The notes under the pieces were generated by a model. The model searched no databases. It was not told the DNA's origin and worked only from the letters and a program-made list of their open reading frames with translations. A program made the translations under genes and the position numbers. Source: Alphaproteobacteria bacterium (GTDB lineage Bacteria > Pseudomonadota > Alphaproteobacteria > UBA8366 > Aestuariispiraceae). Taken from it: 64,000 bases of DNA. The stretch lies in the NCBI GenBank assembly GCA_024743195.1, contig JANSXE010000002.1, positions 310,001 to 374,000 on the forward strand. The letters run 5' to 3'. Below are positions 33,262 through 42,400 of this stretch, in pieces (position 1 is the first letter of the stretch; each line of letters starts with the position of its first letter).

Positions 33262-34569
33262 TCACCCGAACGCGACGCGCAGCGCGACGCCGGAGATGTC
33301 GAAATCGGGGTTGAGCGCCCGCAGTTCAACCTGCAGCCCCAGGCTTTCCACGCCCGCCTGCGCGGCGCCGCGCGCGAAGTCCGCCTGCAGACGGTCGCCG
33401 GAGGATTCGCGGCGGTCGATAACGGCCTCGTTGACCGTTCCGTCGGCGAAGATCTCGCGCGCCTTGACGCGGATCTCACCCGCCTCGAGGGCGGAGAGCG
33501 CGTCGGTGAAGCCCTCGTCGTTGACGCCCGAGAAATCCAGCTTGATCGAGGTCAGCGCGCCGCCCGATTCGGTGAAGAAGGTGAAGTCGCGGATGCGCTC
33601 CTCCTCGATCTCGATGCGGTCCTGCGGCGCCAGGCTGGTGCTGAGCGCCGCCGTCTGATAGGCGCCGCGGCGGTCCGGATCCGCGCCGGCGCCGGCGCGC
33701 AACTCGACCACGGACAGGTAATCGAGCGCCCGGACGTTCGTCCCCGCCTGGAAGAAGGTCGTCGCCAGATCGGCGGCGTCGATTTCCGACCCGTTGGCGA
33801 TCGGCTGGCCCAGATCGTCGACCAGCGACCCGGCCGCGCCGGCGAGCGTTCCGTCCTCCTGCAGCCCGCCGTTGAGGGAGACCGCGAAGCGACGCGCCTC
33901 GCCGCCCGGCGCGGTTTCGGCGCCGGCCAGGATCAGGTCGGCGAGGCTCACCTGCGCGCCCTCGGTCAGGGCCGTGCGACTTTGAAACTGGGTGCGCAGG
34001 CTGTCGTCCCGCGCGAGCGCGTCGAAGGCGGCGCCGAACACCGGCTGCTCGCCGGGCCTGAGGCCGAAATCGCCCAGGCGCGCGTCGGGATTGCGCGCCG
34101 CGCCGGCGGCGATCTCCTGCGCGGGCGGCCCGTCCGGGCCGGCGTCGGGCGCAAGAGTCTGCTGCGCGGCCTCCACCAGCGCCGCGAAATCCAGGCTGGA
34201 CAGGAAGGCCCCGGCGTCGTTGCGCGCGCTCGGCGCGCTGTCGATCAGCGCGTTCTCGATCTCGCGGCGCAGGGCGTCGGTCTCCTCCAGCAGGCCGTCG
34301 ATGCGTCGCCCGACGCTTTCCGCCGCCAGCAGTAGGACGTTCTCCGCCGCCAATTCAAGCGGGCGCGCCACCAGCGCCGGCAGGTCCGTGCTCAGGCCGA
34401 CCCGGGTCTGCGGCGCCGCGCCGCTGACGCCGCCGAAGCCGCCGTCGAAGCCTTGGGGTTCGACCAAAGCGGAGCGCAAGGCGCGCGACAAGGGGGCCGC
34501 CTCGCTCCCGCCTCTGGCCGCCAGCGTGCTGAACAGGCTGCCCGGGCTGAATATCGTGACGTCGGCCAT
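33262..34569 (-). CDS. hypothetical 435-residue protein upstream of the S1 protease
   Basis: Not recognised. The start FSPGSLFSTLAARGGSEAAPLSRAL has no signal peptide. Residues about 85-115 could form a short coiled coil (ETDALRREIENALID). The C-terminal half alternates charged and hydrophobic strands and ends in LNPDFDISGVALRVAFG, a beta-rich look. It is low in Cys and rich in Ala, Asp and Gly. It ends 15 bp before the protease initiation codon and has no other neighbour on its strand within 88 bp, so the pair is probably one transcription unit. It could be a structural or exported partner of the protease; this is a guess from position. Confidence 0.65.
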   Translation of the reverse strand: MADVTIFSPGSLFSTLAARGGSEAAPLSRALRSALVEPQGFDGGFGGVSGAAPQTRVGLSTDLPALVARPLELAAENVLLLAAESVGRRIDGLLEETDALRREIENALIDSAPSARNDAGAFLSSLDFAALVEAAQQTLAPDAGPDGPPAQEIAAGAARNPDARLGDFGLRPGEQPVFGAAFDALARDDSLRTQFQSRTALTEGAQVSLADLILAGAETAPGGEARRFAVSLNGGLQEDGTLAGAAGSLVDDLGQPIANGSEIDAADLATTFFQAGTNVRALDYLSVVELRAGAGADPDRRGAYQTAALSTSLAPQDRIEIEEERIRDFTFFTESGGALTSIKLDFSGVNDEGFTDALSALEAGEIRVKAREIFADGTVNEAVIDRRESSGDRLQADFARGAAQAGVESLGLQVELRALNPDFDISGVALRVAFG

Positions 34570-34657
34570 CGCGGCGTCCGCACCCTCGCCAATTTCGCGG
34601 ACAGTGTAGCATGGGATTTGGCGCTGCTAAGCGCCAAGCGCCAAGCGCCGGGCACGG

Positions 34658-35704
34658 TCAGCCCCCGGCGGCTATCACCTGCGCGGCGAGGGCCCGGCCG
34701 GAGCGCCACGCGTCCTCCGCCCGGCCAGAGCCCTGCGCGTCCGGCGGCGCCCAGTCGCCGGCGAAGCCGGCGCCGGCGTCGGCGTCGAAGCGCGGCGCCA
34801 CAACCTGCACGGCGCGCGCATAGAGCCAGCGATGGCCGCGATGATAGGCGGGCGCCGGCAGCGCGGGCCCGCCGCCCGCCGCCAACAGCTCCTTCAGCCG
34901 GCGCAGCGGCGCGTGCTTCAGGATCTCCGGATCGTCATCCAGCCGCGCGGCGCTCCACGCCGGATCGGCGTGCAGCGTCAGGCAGGTCGTCTCCGCCGGG
35001 CGCCGGGGCTTGGCCCCATTGACCGCGACCCAGCGCAACAGCCCCTCCGGATCCTCGACGAAGAGCCCGTCCGCGCCCAGCTCGATCGGCCGGTCGAAGC
35101 CGACCAGTGCGGCGAAGCAGGGCTCGAACCGGGCCGGCTCCGCCGCCGCCGCGAGCGCGGGAGCGGCTTCCAGAAGCGCCGCCGTCTGCGCGGCCGGCGC
35201 GGTCGACAGCAGGAGATCGGCGCGGCCGAAGGGCCCGAGATCCCAACCGCCGTCGGCCAAACGCTGCGGCGGCGACAGTTCGGCCTCCAGCGCCAGGTCG
35301 AGGTCGTAGGCGAGCTGTCCCGGAATCTGCGACATGCCCGGAACCCCGACATAGCGGGGCGGCGCATCGGGCTCGGGCGTCAGCCCCTGCGGGGTCAGCG
35401 TCGCGAAGCGTCCGGTCCAGAGGGCTGCTGAGCCAGTGGAAACCAGCCCGTCCAGCGCGGCGCGGAAATCGGCGTCACGGGCGGTCAGATACTGGGCGCC
35501 GTGATCGAAGCGGTAGGGCGCGTCCTCGCCCATGCCGGACGGGCTGCCGCCCGACGTCCGGGTCGCGAGCCGCCCGCCGGGCCGCCGGCCCTTGTCGACG
35601 AGACGCACCCGGAAGCCGGCCGCGTCCAGCGCCAGCCCGCAGGCGACGCCTGCAAGCCCGGCGCCGACGATCAGGACCGTCGGCCCGTCTCGCCCGGTCG
35701 CCAC
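34658..35704 (-). CDS. renalase-like FAD/NAD(P)-dependent amine oxidoreductase
   Basis: Flavoprotein of 348 residues with GTG start. The dinucleotide-binding fold is VLIVGAGLAGVACGLALDAAGFRVRLVDKGRRPGGR, where the GRLATR tail is typical of the renalase/monoamine-oxidase-like group. FDHGAQYLTARDADFR, DLLLSTAPAAQTAALL and the C-terminal FAGDWAPP (FAD ribityl contact) complete the pattern. Bacterial renalases oxidise off-pathway dihydronicotinamide isomers, so a repair role is possible; other amines cannot be excluded. It lies 24 bp after the start-side neighbour's stop on the same strand. Confidence 0.8.
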   Translation of the reverse strand: MATGRDGPTVLIVGAGLAGVACGLALDAAGFRVRLVDKGRRPGGRLATRTSGGSPSGMGEDAPYRFDHGAQYLTARDADFRAALDGLVSTGSAALWTGRFATLTPQGLTPEPDAPPRYVGVPGMSQIPGQLAYDLDLALEAELSPPQRLADGGWDLGPFGRADLLLSTAPAAQTAALLEAAPALAAAAEPARFEPCFAALVGFDRPIELGADGLFVEDPEGLLRWVAVNGAKPRRPAETTCLTLHADPAWSAARLDDDPEILKHAPLRRLKELLAAGGGPALPAPAYHRGHRWLYARAVQVVAPRFDADAGAGFAGDWAPPDAQGSGRAEDAWRSGRALAAQVIAAGG

Positions 35705-35728
35705 CGCGTCGGCCCGGCCGCCCGCGGC

Positions 35729-36826
35729 TCAGTCGCGCAAGGACCCGACGCGCTCCAGGCTGGCCGGCATGGCGTGACCGTAGGCTTCGGTCGCCAGCGC
35801 GACGATGCGCCGCACCTCGTCCTTGCCCAGCGCGTCCATCAGACGGCAGGGCTCCTTGCCGAAGCGCAGCGCCAGCGCCGCGCCCATGTCGATATCGGCC
35901 GCGGAGGCCACGTCCTCGTCCAGCTCCTGCAGGATGGGGAAGAAGACCGCGGCGCGCAGCCGGTCGGCGATCTTCGCGTCGGAGGCCGCGTCGCCGGCGG
36001 CGTCCTCGCCGATCTCGAACTCGTAGTCGGCGTCGCCCTTGGCCTTCAGCGTGTCGGCGATGGCGTAGAAGGCGCCGTGCGGGCCCAGATTGTTCTGGGC
36101 GTGATACATGATCTTCGGCTTGACCAGGTTCATCACCAGGAAGGGGCCGGCGGCGACCTCCAGGCACTCGCGGGCGACGCGGTCGATCTGCGCCGGCGTT
36201 CCCACGCCCTCGTCCATCAGCCGCACCGCCTCGTTGCCGTAGGGCACGAAGAAGCGGTTGATTGCGAACCCGTAATGATCCTTGCAGGCGATCGGCTTCT
36301 TGCCCGTCTCGCGGCAGAAAGCGAGCGCGGCGTCGAACAGCGCCGGATCGGTCTTCTCGCCGCGGACCACCTCGACGATCGGGTTGATGGCGGCCGGGTT
36401 GAAGTAGTGCAGGCCCAGGAACCGGGCCGGGTCCTTGTAGCCCTCCGCCAGCTCCGAGACCTTGAGGGCCGAGGTGTTGGTCGCCACGACCGCCGTCTCG
36501 GGCAGGATGTCGTTCAGCTTGGCGTAGAGGTCTTCCTTGACCGAGAACTCCTCGAACACCGCCTCGATGATCAGGTCGCACTGCGCGAGCGCCGCGAGGT
36601 CGGCCCCGCCGGAGACGCGGGCGACCGCGGCGTCGGCGTCCTCCGCGCTCATCTTCCCCTTCTCGGCGGCGCGGCCGTAGAATTTGCTCACCGCGCCCAG
36701 GCCGCGCTCGACCGCCGCCTCGGTCATGTCGACCAGCGCGACTGCGACGCCCTGACCCGCCAGGCTGGTCGCGATGCCGGAGCCCATGGTGCCCGCGCCG
36801 ATGATGCCGACCGTCTTGAAGCTCAT
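35729..36826 (-). CDS. 3-hydroxyacyl-CoA dehydrogenase family protein
   Basis: NAD+-dependent dehydrogenase of 365 residues. The N-terminal Rossmann fold has VGIIGAGTMGSGIATSLAG and the signature LGLHYFNPAAINPIVEVVRG with the catalytic His; Glu of the His-Glu pair lies in the same motif region. The C-terminal helical domain continues to residue 365, longer than the usual 280-300 of 3-hydroxybutyryl-CoA dehydrogenase, with an extra Ala/Asp-rich segment (DAAGDAASDAKIAD). It oxidises 3-hydroxyacyl-CoA to 3-oxoacyl-CoA in fatty-acid or butyrate metabolism. Divergent from the ccm operon. Confidence 0.88.
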   Translation of the reverse strand: MSFKTVGIIGAGTMGSGIATSLAGQGVAVALVDMTEAAVERGLGAVSKFYGRAAEKGKMSAEDADAAVARVSGGADLAALAQCDLIIEAVFEEFSVKEDLYAKLNDILPETAVVATNTSALKVSELAEGYKDPARFLGLHYFNPAAINPIVEVVRGEKTDPALFDAALAFCRETGKKPIACKDHYGFAINRFFVPYGNEAVRLMDEGVGTPAQIDRVARECLEVAAGPFLVMNLVKPKIMYHAQNNLGPHGAFYAIADTLKAKGDADYEFEIGEDAAGDAASDAKIADRLRAAVFFPILQELDEDVASAADIDMGAALALRFGKEPCRLMDALGKDEVRRIVALATEAYGHAMPASLERVGSLRD

Positions 36827-37024
36827 GCCTCGTCTCCCTTTCGAAACGCCTGCACGCGCGCCGCTCGACCCGGCGCGCGCAGCGGAAAATCCGGGGCTGC
36901 GGCCCGTCCCGCGGCGCAGCGCGAGCCGGCTCGTCAGCCAAGCGCGCGCGACTGTAAGGGTGCGGCGCAGCATTGTCGAGACGCGCGCTTGACGCCGCCC
37001 GGCGCGCCGTCTCAGATGCGCCGC

Positions 37025-37675
37025 ATGGGGGATGCGCCCGCCTTGTTCGACGCCGTCGCGCTCACCTGCCTGCGCGGCCGGCGCCTCGTGTTCGAGGATC
37101 TCGCCTTCCGGCTCGACGCCGGCGGGGCGCTCATGCTCGTCGGCCCGAACGGAGCCGGCAAATCGAGCCTGCTGCGCGTCCTGGCCGGGCTGATCGAGCC
37201 GCTGTCCGGCGCGATCCGCTGGGACGGCGAGGACGTCACGGCCGACCGGGAGGCGCACCGCGCGCGGCTCGCCTTCGTCGGCCATCTGGACGCGGTCAAG
37301 CCCGCCTTTACGGTGCGTGAGACGCTGGAGGTCTGGGCCGGCCTGTTCGGCGCGGAGGCCGTATCGGCCGAGACGCTCGACGCGGCGATGGACGCCTGGG
37401 GCCTCGACGCGCTCGCCCATGTGCGCGGGGCCGAGCTGTCGGCCGGTCAGAAGCGGCGCGCCGCGCTCGCCCGGCTGATGCTGCAGGACCGTCCGCTCTG
37501 GCTGCTGGACGAGCCGACGACGGCGCTCGACGCCGCCTCGGTCGCGACGCTCGAACGCCTCGTCGCGGAACATCGCGGCCGCGGCGGGCTGGTCGTCGCC
37601 TCCACCCATGGGGGCTTTGCGATGCCGGGGGCGACGGTGCTCGACATCGCCGATTTCCAGGCGGAGGCCGCCTGA
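37025..37675 (+). CDS. ccmA: heme exporter ATP-binding protein CcmA
   Basis: ABC ATPase of 216 residues that with CcmB releases holo-CcmE from the CcmC complex during cytochrome c maturation. Walker A is VGPNGAGKSSLLR, the signature LSAGQKRRAALARLML and Walker B LWLLDEPTTALD, followed by the H-loop ASTHGG. The start is either ATG 37025 or ATG 37016 (three more residues); neither has a clear Shine-Dalgarno. It is the first gene of a run that contains every ccm gene from A to I in order. Confidence 0.95.
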   Translation: MGDAPALFDAVALTCLRGRRLVFEDLAFRLDAGGALMLVGPNGAGKSSLLRVLAGLIEPLSGAIRWDGEDVTADREAHRARLAFVGHLDAVKPAFTVRETLEVWAGLFGAEAVSAETLDAAMDAWGLDALAHVRGAELSAGQKRRAALARLMLQDRPLWLLDEPTTALDAASVATLERLVAEHRGRGGLVVASTHGGFAMPGATVLDIADFQAEAA

Positions 37676-37700
37676 TGCGGCCCGCCGGAGCGCCGCGCCG

Positions 37701-38372
37701 ATGATCGCCGCCGCCTTCCTCGCGATGCTGAAGCGCGACGTGCGCCTGGCGCTGCGCCAGAGCACGGACCTGGGCATGATCCTGGGCTTCTTCGTGATCG
37801 CCGCCTCGCTGTTTCCGTTCGGCGTCGGGCCGAACCCGGAGACGCTCGCCCGTCTGGCGCCGGGAATCATCTGGGTGCTGGCGTTGCTCGCGGTGATGCT
37901 GTCGCTCGACCGGCTGTTCCAGAGCGACTGGGAGGACGGCTCGCTGGAGCAGATGGCGCTGGCCCCGGCGCCGCTGTCCGTGATCGTGCTCGCCAAAGCG
38001 ACGGCCCATTGGCTGACCGCCTGCCTGCCGCTGATCGCGGTCGCGCCGGTGATCGCGGTGATGCTGAACCTGCCGGCGGAGGCCTATGGCGTGCTGCTGG
38101 CGGGCTTGGCGCTGGGGACGCCGACGCTGAGCCTGATCGGGGCCGTCGGCGCGGCCCTGGCGCTCGGCGCGCGCAAGGCGGGGCTCCTGATCGCGGTTCT
38201 GGTCCTGCCGCTCTACATCCCGGTTCTGATCTTCGGGGTGACGGCGGTGGACGCGCATCTGACGCAGATTTCGGTCAGCGCTCATTTCCTCTATCTCGGC
38301 GCGCTGCTGGCGGCGGCGGCGCCGCTTTGTCCCTGGGCGGCGGCTGCGGCGATTCGGCACAGCGTCGGATAA
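37701..38372 (+). CDS. ccmB: heme exporter membrane protein CcmB
   Basis: Membrane subunit of 223 residues with six hydrophobic segments. LFQSDWEDGSLEQMALAP is the conserved CcmB cytoplasmic motif; NLPAEAYGVLLAGLALGTPTLSLIGAVGAALALGAR and VLVLPLYIPVLIFG are also typical. It pairs with CcmA (25 bp upstream). The 236 bp after it, before ccmC, hold no gene; TTATAAAT around 38409 and TATTAT near 38474 might belong to an internal promoter. Confidence 0.95.
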   Translation: MIAAAFLAMLKRDVRLALRQSTDLGMILGFFVIAASLFPFGVGPNPETLARLAPGIIWVLALLAVMLSLDRLFQSDWEDGSLEQMALAPAPLSVIVLAKATAHWLTACLPLIAVAPVIAVMLNLPAEAYGVLLAGLALGTPTLSLIGAVGAALALGARKAGLLIAVLVLPLYIPVLIFGVTAVDAHLTQISVSAHFLYLGALLAAAAPLCPWAAAAAIRHSVG

Positions 38373-38608
38373 GCCGCGGAGAATCCGCTGGCGCCCGTGG
38401 TTCGGCGTTATAAATCATGGGGTTCCAGCGGGAGTAAGCGTCCGATTGGGCTGTAAATGCCGGGCCCAGGCGCCTATTATGACGGACGTCGCGGCCGCAC
38501 GGGGGCGTTCGGACGCGCAAGAATGATTGGTGCACGCACGTCGCAGCGAGCGTCATGCGAACGGAACGACGCACCGAACGAGCACAAACGGGGTTCTTCA
38601 GGTCGCCC

Positions 38609-39388
38609 ATGCACCGGTTCGCCAATCCCGGGCGCTTCATGCGCGTCGCCGACCGGCTGCAGCCCTGGCTGCTCTGGGGCGGCCTCGCCCTGTTGGTCGC
38701 CGGGCTCTACAAGGCGTTGCTGGATTCCCCGCCGGATTATCAGCAGCACGACACGGTGCGCATCCTCTATATCCACGTCCCCAGCGCCATGCTGGCCCAG
38801 GGCGCCTACATCATGATGGCGCTGGGCAGCGCGAGCTTCCTGATCTGGAAGCACCCGTTGGGCGACCTGCTGGCGCGTTCGGCGGCGCCGATCGGCGCTG
38901 CGCTCACGCTGGTCTGCCTGATCACCGGATCGGTCTGGGGCAAGCCGACCTGGGGGACCTATTGGGTGTGGGACGCGCGGCTCACCTCGATGCTGATCCT
39001 GTTGTTCCTTTTCATCGGCTACATGGCGCTGGCCAACGCCTTCGACGACCCCGCGCGCGGCGACAAGCCGGCGGCGATCCTGGCGGTGGTCGGGATCGTG
39101 AACATCCCGATCATCAAGTTCTCGGTCTATTTCTTCAACACGCTGCACCAGCAGTCGACCCTGTTCCGGCGCGAGGGGCCCTCGATGCCGCCGGAGATGC
39201 TGACGCCGCTCCTGATCATGTTCGGGGCCTTCACCTGCCTGTTCCTGTGGCTGCTCGCGGTGCGCCTGCGCGGCGAGTTCGCCAAGGTGCGGCTGCGCGC
39301 CATCCGCGCCGGCCTGGTGCGCCGCGCGGAGACCGCCGGGCGGCGACGCGCGCCGGCGGGCGGCCCGGTCGAGGAGGGCGCCGGCTGA
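38609..39388 (+). CDS. ccmC: heme handling membrane protein CcmC
   Basis: Integral membrane protein of 259 residues that loads heme onto CcmE. It has the WWD-domain equivalent WGKPTWGTYWVWDARLTSMLIL and flanking histidines (YIHVPSAMLAQ, FNTLHQQSTLFR). The ATG at 38609 is used; an upstream in-frame ATG adds 18 basic residues. The C-terminal tail after the last helix is long and Arg-rich. The stop overlaps ccmD by 1 bp. Confidence 0.95.
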   Translation: MHRFANPGRFMRVADRLQPWLLWGGLALLVAGLYKALLDSPPDYQQHDTVRILYIHVPSAMLAQGAYIMMALGSASFLIWKHPLGDLLARSAAPIGAALTLVCLITGSVWGKPTWGTYWVWDARLTSMLILLFLFIGYMALANAFDDPARGDKPAAILAVVGIVNIPIIKFSVYFFNTLHQQSTLFRREGPSMPPEMLTPLLIMFGAFTCLFLWLLAVRLRGEFAKVRLRAIRAGLVRRAETAGRRRAPAGGPVEEGAG

Positions 39389-39627
39389 TGGGCGAGATCG
39401 CGACCAATCTCGGCGCGCTCTTCACCGCCGACTTCTGGGCGATGGGCGGCCACGCCTTCTTCGTCTGGACCGCCTATGCGGTGACCGTGATCGTGCTGGG
39501 CGCCGTGACCGCGGCGTCGATCGCGGCGACGCGCCGGCGCGAGCGCGAGTTGGCGGCGCTCGATCCGGACCGCGCGGCGCGGCGCGGCGGCGCCGCTACG
39601 CGCGCGCAAGCCACGGAGGACGCATAG
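39388..39627 (+). CDS. ccmD: heme exporter accessory protein CcmD
   Basis: Small single-pass protein of 79 residues; the helix FFVWTAYAVTVIVLGAVTAASI is followed by a basic RRRERELAALD tail, the standard CcmD layout. It stabilises the CcmC-CcmE complex and is needed for release of holo-CcmE. ATG shares its A with the ccmC stop (TGATG), and the stop is 3 bp before ccmE. Confidence 0.92.
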   Translation: MGEIATNLGALFTADFWAMGGHAFFVWTAYAVTVIVLGAVTAASIAATRRRERELAALDPDRAARRGGAATRAQATEDA

Positions 39628-39630
39628 ACG

Positions 39631-40164
39631 ATGTCGACGACGACGACCGGCCTGTCCAGCGCGCGGCGGCGCAAGAAGACCCGGCTCTATCTGGTGCTCG
39701 GCGGGCTGGGATGTCTGGCGCTGGCGACGCTGCTGATGCTGGCCGCCTTCCGCGACAACATCGTCTTCTTCTTCGGGCCGAGCGAGGTGGTCGAGGGCAA
39801 GGTCGCCACCGGCCAGACCTTCCGGTTGGGCGGGCTCGTCAAGGACGGCTCCGTCGACCGGCCCGGCGCGGCGGACGAGGGCGCCGTCTGGTTCACGGTC
39901 ACCGACAATGCGCAGGACGTGCGCGTGCGCTTCGCCGGCCTGCTGCCCGACCTGTTCCGCGAGGGGCAGGGGGTGGTCGCGCTCGGGGCGCTGAACGACG
40001 AGGGCGTCTTCCTCGCCGACGAGGTGCTGGCCCGGCATGACGAGACCTACATGCCGCCGGAGGCGGTCGAGGCGATGAAGCGCGCCGGCACCTGGAAGCA
40101 TACGGAAGAGGGCGCTGCAGAGGGCGGGGCGGGGGGCGCCGGCTACGCCCCCGCCGCCCAATAG
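39631..40164 (+). CDS. ccmE: periplasmic heme chaperone CcmE
   Basis: Protein of 177 residues anchored by one N-terminal helix (LYLVLGGLGCLALATLLMLAAF), with an OB-fold domain in the periplasm. The covalent heme ligand is His136 in VLARHDETYMPPE, with Tyr140 as axial ligand, as in the known family motif. The C-terminal tail is flexible (Gly/Ala-rich). Sits between ccmD and ccmF; a 144-bp gap follows before ccmF. Confidence 0.96.
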   Translation: MSTTTTGLSSARRRKKTRLYLVLGGLGCLALATLLMLAAFRDNIVFFFGPSEVVEGKVATGQTFRLGGLVKDGSVDRPGAADEGAVWFTVTDNAQDVRVRFAGLLPDLFREGQGVVALGALNDEGVFLADEVLARHDETYMPPEAVEAMKRAGTWKHTEEGAAEGGAGGAGYAPAAQ

Positions 40165-40308
40165 GCGGCGCGAGGCGGCTCGGCGCCGCGGTCCGGGGGA
40201 GGGCCGCGATCCGCCGGGAGGACGACCACAGAAACCGCCGCACGAGTCGGCGGCGCACGCGAGACGGGGGAGCGCGGCGCGATAGGATAGGCAAGGGAGC
40301 GGGATCCG

Positions 40309-42330
40309 ATGATCGCAGAGCTGGGCCATTTCGCGCTGACGCTGGCCGCCGCGCTGGCGCTGATCCAGGCGACGGTGCCGATGGTCGGGGCCGCCCGGCG
40401 GGACCATGCGATGATGGCGGTCGCTGCGCCGGCCGCGATCGTTCAGTTCCTGGTGCTGGGCCTTTCCTTCGCGGCGCTGATGCACGCCTACGTCACCTCG
40501 GACTTCTCGGTGAAGAACGTGGTGCTGAACTCCCACTCGCTGAAGCCGATGCTCTACAAGATCTCCGGCACCTGGGGGAATCATGAGGGCTCGCTGTTGC
40601 TGTGGGTGGCGGTGCTGGCGCTGTTCGGCGCGCTGGTCGCGCTCTTCGGGCGCAACCTGCCGCCGACGCTGAAGGCGCGCACGCTGGGCGTTCAAGCGCT
40701 GATCACGCTGGGCTTTCTGGCCTTCATGCTGCTGACGTCGAACCCCTTCGAGCGGGTCTTCCCGCCGCCCTTGGAGGGCAACGACCTCAACCCGCTGCTG
40801 CAGGATCCCGGCCTCGCCTTCCATCCGCCGATGCTCTATGTCGGCTATGTCGGCCTCTCGATCGCCTTCTCCTTCGCCTGCGCAGCCTTGATCGAGGGCA
40901 AGGTCGACGCGGCCTGGGCGCGCTGGGTGCGGCCCTGGACGCTGCTCGCCTGGATCTTCCTGACCGCGGGCATCGCGCTGGGCAGCTGGTGGGCCTATTA
41001 CGAGCTCGGCTGGGGCGGCTTCTGGTACTGGGACCCGGTGGAGAACGCCAGCTTCATGCCCTGGCTCGCGGCCACCGCGCTGCTGCATTCGGCGATCGTG
41101 GTCGAGAAGCGCGACACGCTGAAGAGCTGGACCATCCTGCTGGCCATCATCGCCTTCGGCCTGAGCCTGATCGGCACCTTCCTGGTGCGCTCCGGCGTCT
41201 TGACCAGCGTGCACGCCTTCGCGGTCGATCCCGACCGCGGCATCTTCATCCTGCTGCTGCTCGTGCTGGCGATCGGCGGCTCGCTCGCGCTCTACGCCTG
41301 GCGGGCGCCGGGCCTGAAGGGGGGCGGGCTGTTCCGGCCGGTCAGCCGGGAGGGCGCCTTGGTGATGAACAACCTGCTGCTGTCGACGGCGGCGGCGACG
41401 GTCTTCGTCGGCACCCTCTATCCGCTTTTCCTGGAGGTGGTCACCGGCGAGAAGATCTCCGTCGGCCCGCCCTATTTCAACATCACCTTCGTGCCGATCA
41501 TGGCGGTGCTGGTGGCGGCGCTCGGGGTCGGGGCCATGCTGCCCTGGAAGCGCGGGGACCTGCCGGCCGTGACGCGCAAGCTGACGGCGGCGACGATCTT
41601 CACCGCCGGCGCGACCGCGGTCGCGATCCTCTTCTGGACCGGGGAATCGGCCCTGGCCTACGCGGGGCTGGCCTTCTCCTTCTGGTTGGGCGCGGCGACC
41701 ATGGTGCATCTCTGGCAGCGCGCGCGGCCCACCAAGCGGGTCTCGGTCGCGGACGGCTTCCGCCGGATGCGCGATCTGCCGCGCGCGGTGTGGGGCATGA
41801 CGCTCGCCCATCTCGGCGTGGCGGTGCTGATCTTCGGGGCCACCGGCGCGTCGGTCATGACCAAGGAGACGATCGCCGCCGGCGTCCCGGGCGACAGCTT
41901 CACGGTCGGGGACTACCGTTTCACCCTGGATCGGGTGGAGCAGGTGCCGGGTCCGAACTACCGCGCGGAGCGCGGGACCTTCCGGGTCTATGACGCCGAG
42001 AGCGGCGATTTCATCGCCGATCTGGCCAGCGAGCGCCGGCGCTACGTCGCCAGCGGCCAGGAGACGACGGAAGCCGGCATCGCCACCGATCTGGGCGGCG
42101 ACCTCTACGCCGTGCTGGGCCAGCCGGCCGATGACGGCGGCTGGTCGGTGCGGCTCTATCGCAAGCCGCTGGTGCCGTGGCTGTGGATCGGCTCGACATT
42201 GCTGGTGATCGGCGGCTTCCTGTCGCTCAGCGACCGGCGGCTGCGAGTCGGGGCGCCGACGCGCTCCGGCGCCCAGGAGGCCCCGGGCGCCGACGCGCCA
42301 GCGGGCGCGGCGCCGGAGCCGGCCGAGTGA
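40309..42330 (+). CDS. ccmF: cytochrome c-type biogenesis protein CcmF
   Basis: Large membrane protein of 673 residues, core of the heme ligase that attaches heme to apocytochrome c. Visible: the WWD domain region WGGFWYWDPVENASFMPWL and neighbouring histidines (WGNHEGSLLLW; PGLAFHPPMLYVGY; FLVRSGVLTSVHAFA), about 14 hydrophobic segments and a late periplasmic domain before the last helix (WLWIGSTLLVIGGFLSL). Works with CcmH and CcmI downstream. Confidence 0.97.
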   Translation: MIAELGHFALTLAAALALIQATVPMVGAARRDHAMMAVAAPAAIVQFLVLGLSFAALMHAYVTSDFSVKNVVLNSHSLKPMLYKISGTWGNHEGSLLLWVAVLALFGALVALFGRNLPPTLKARTLGVQALITLGFLAFMLLTSNPFERVFPPPLEGNDLNPLLQDPGLAFHPPMLYVGYVGLSIAFSFACAALIEGKVDAAWARWVRPWTLLAWIFLTAGIALGSWWAYYELGWGGFWYWDPVENASFMPWLAATALLHSAIVVEKRDTLKSWTILLAIIAFGLSLIGTFLVRSGVLTSVHAFAVDPDRGIFILLLLVLAIGGSLALYAWRAPGLKGGGLFRPVSREGALVMNNLLLSTAAATVFVGTLYPLFLEVVTGEKISVGPPYFNITFVPIMAVLVAALGVGAMLPWKRGDLPAVTRKLTAATIFTAGATAVAILFWTGESALAYAGLAFSFWLGAATMVHLWQRARPTKRVSVADGFRRMRDLPRAVWGMTLAHLGVAVLIFGATGASVMTKETIAAGVPGDSFTVGDYRFTLDRVEQVPGPNYRAERGTFRVYDAESGDFIADLASERRRYVASGQETTEAGIATDLGGDLYAVLGQPADDGGWSVRLYRKPLVPWLWIGSTLLVIGGFLSLSDRRLRVGAPTRSGAQEAPGADAPAGAAPEPAE

Positions 42331-42400
42331 TCCGCGGCGGCGGTCCGAGACGCCGCGATCCAGCCGTAACGAAACCGCGTGCGAGGAGGGTGGGGCTGCA

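Noticed and set aside
39127-41811. Minus-strand open frame of 894 codons opposite ccmC-ccmF
   Set aside because: It mirrors well-identified ccm genes and has low-complexity composition; a GC-driven shadow.
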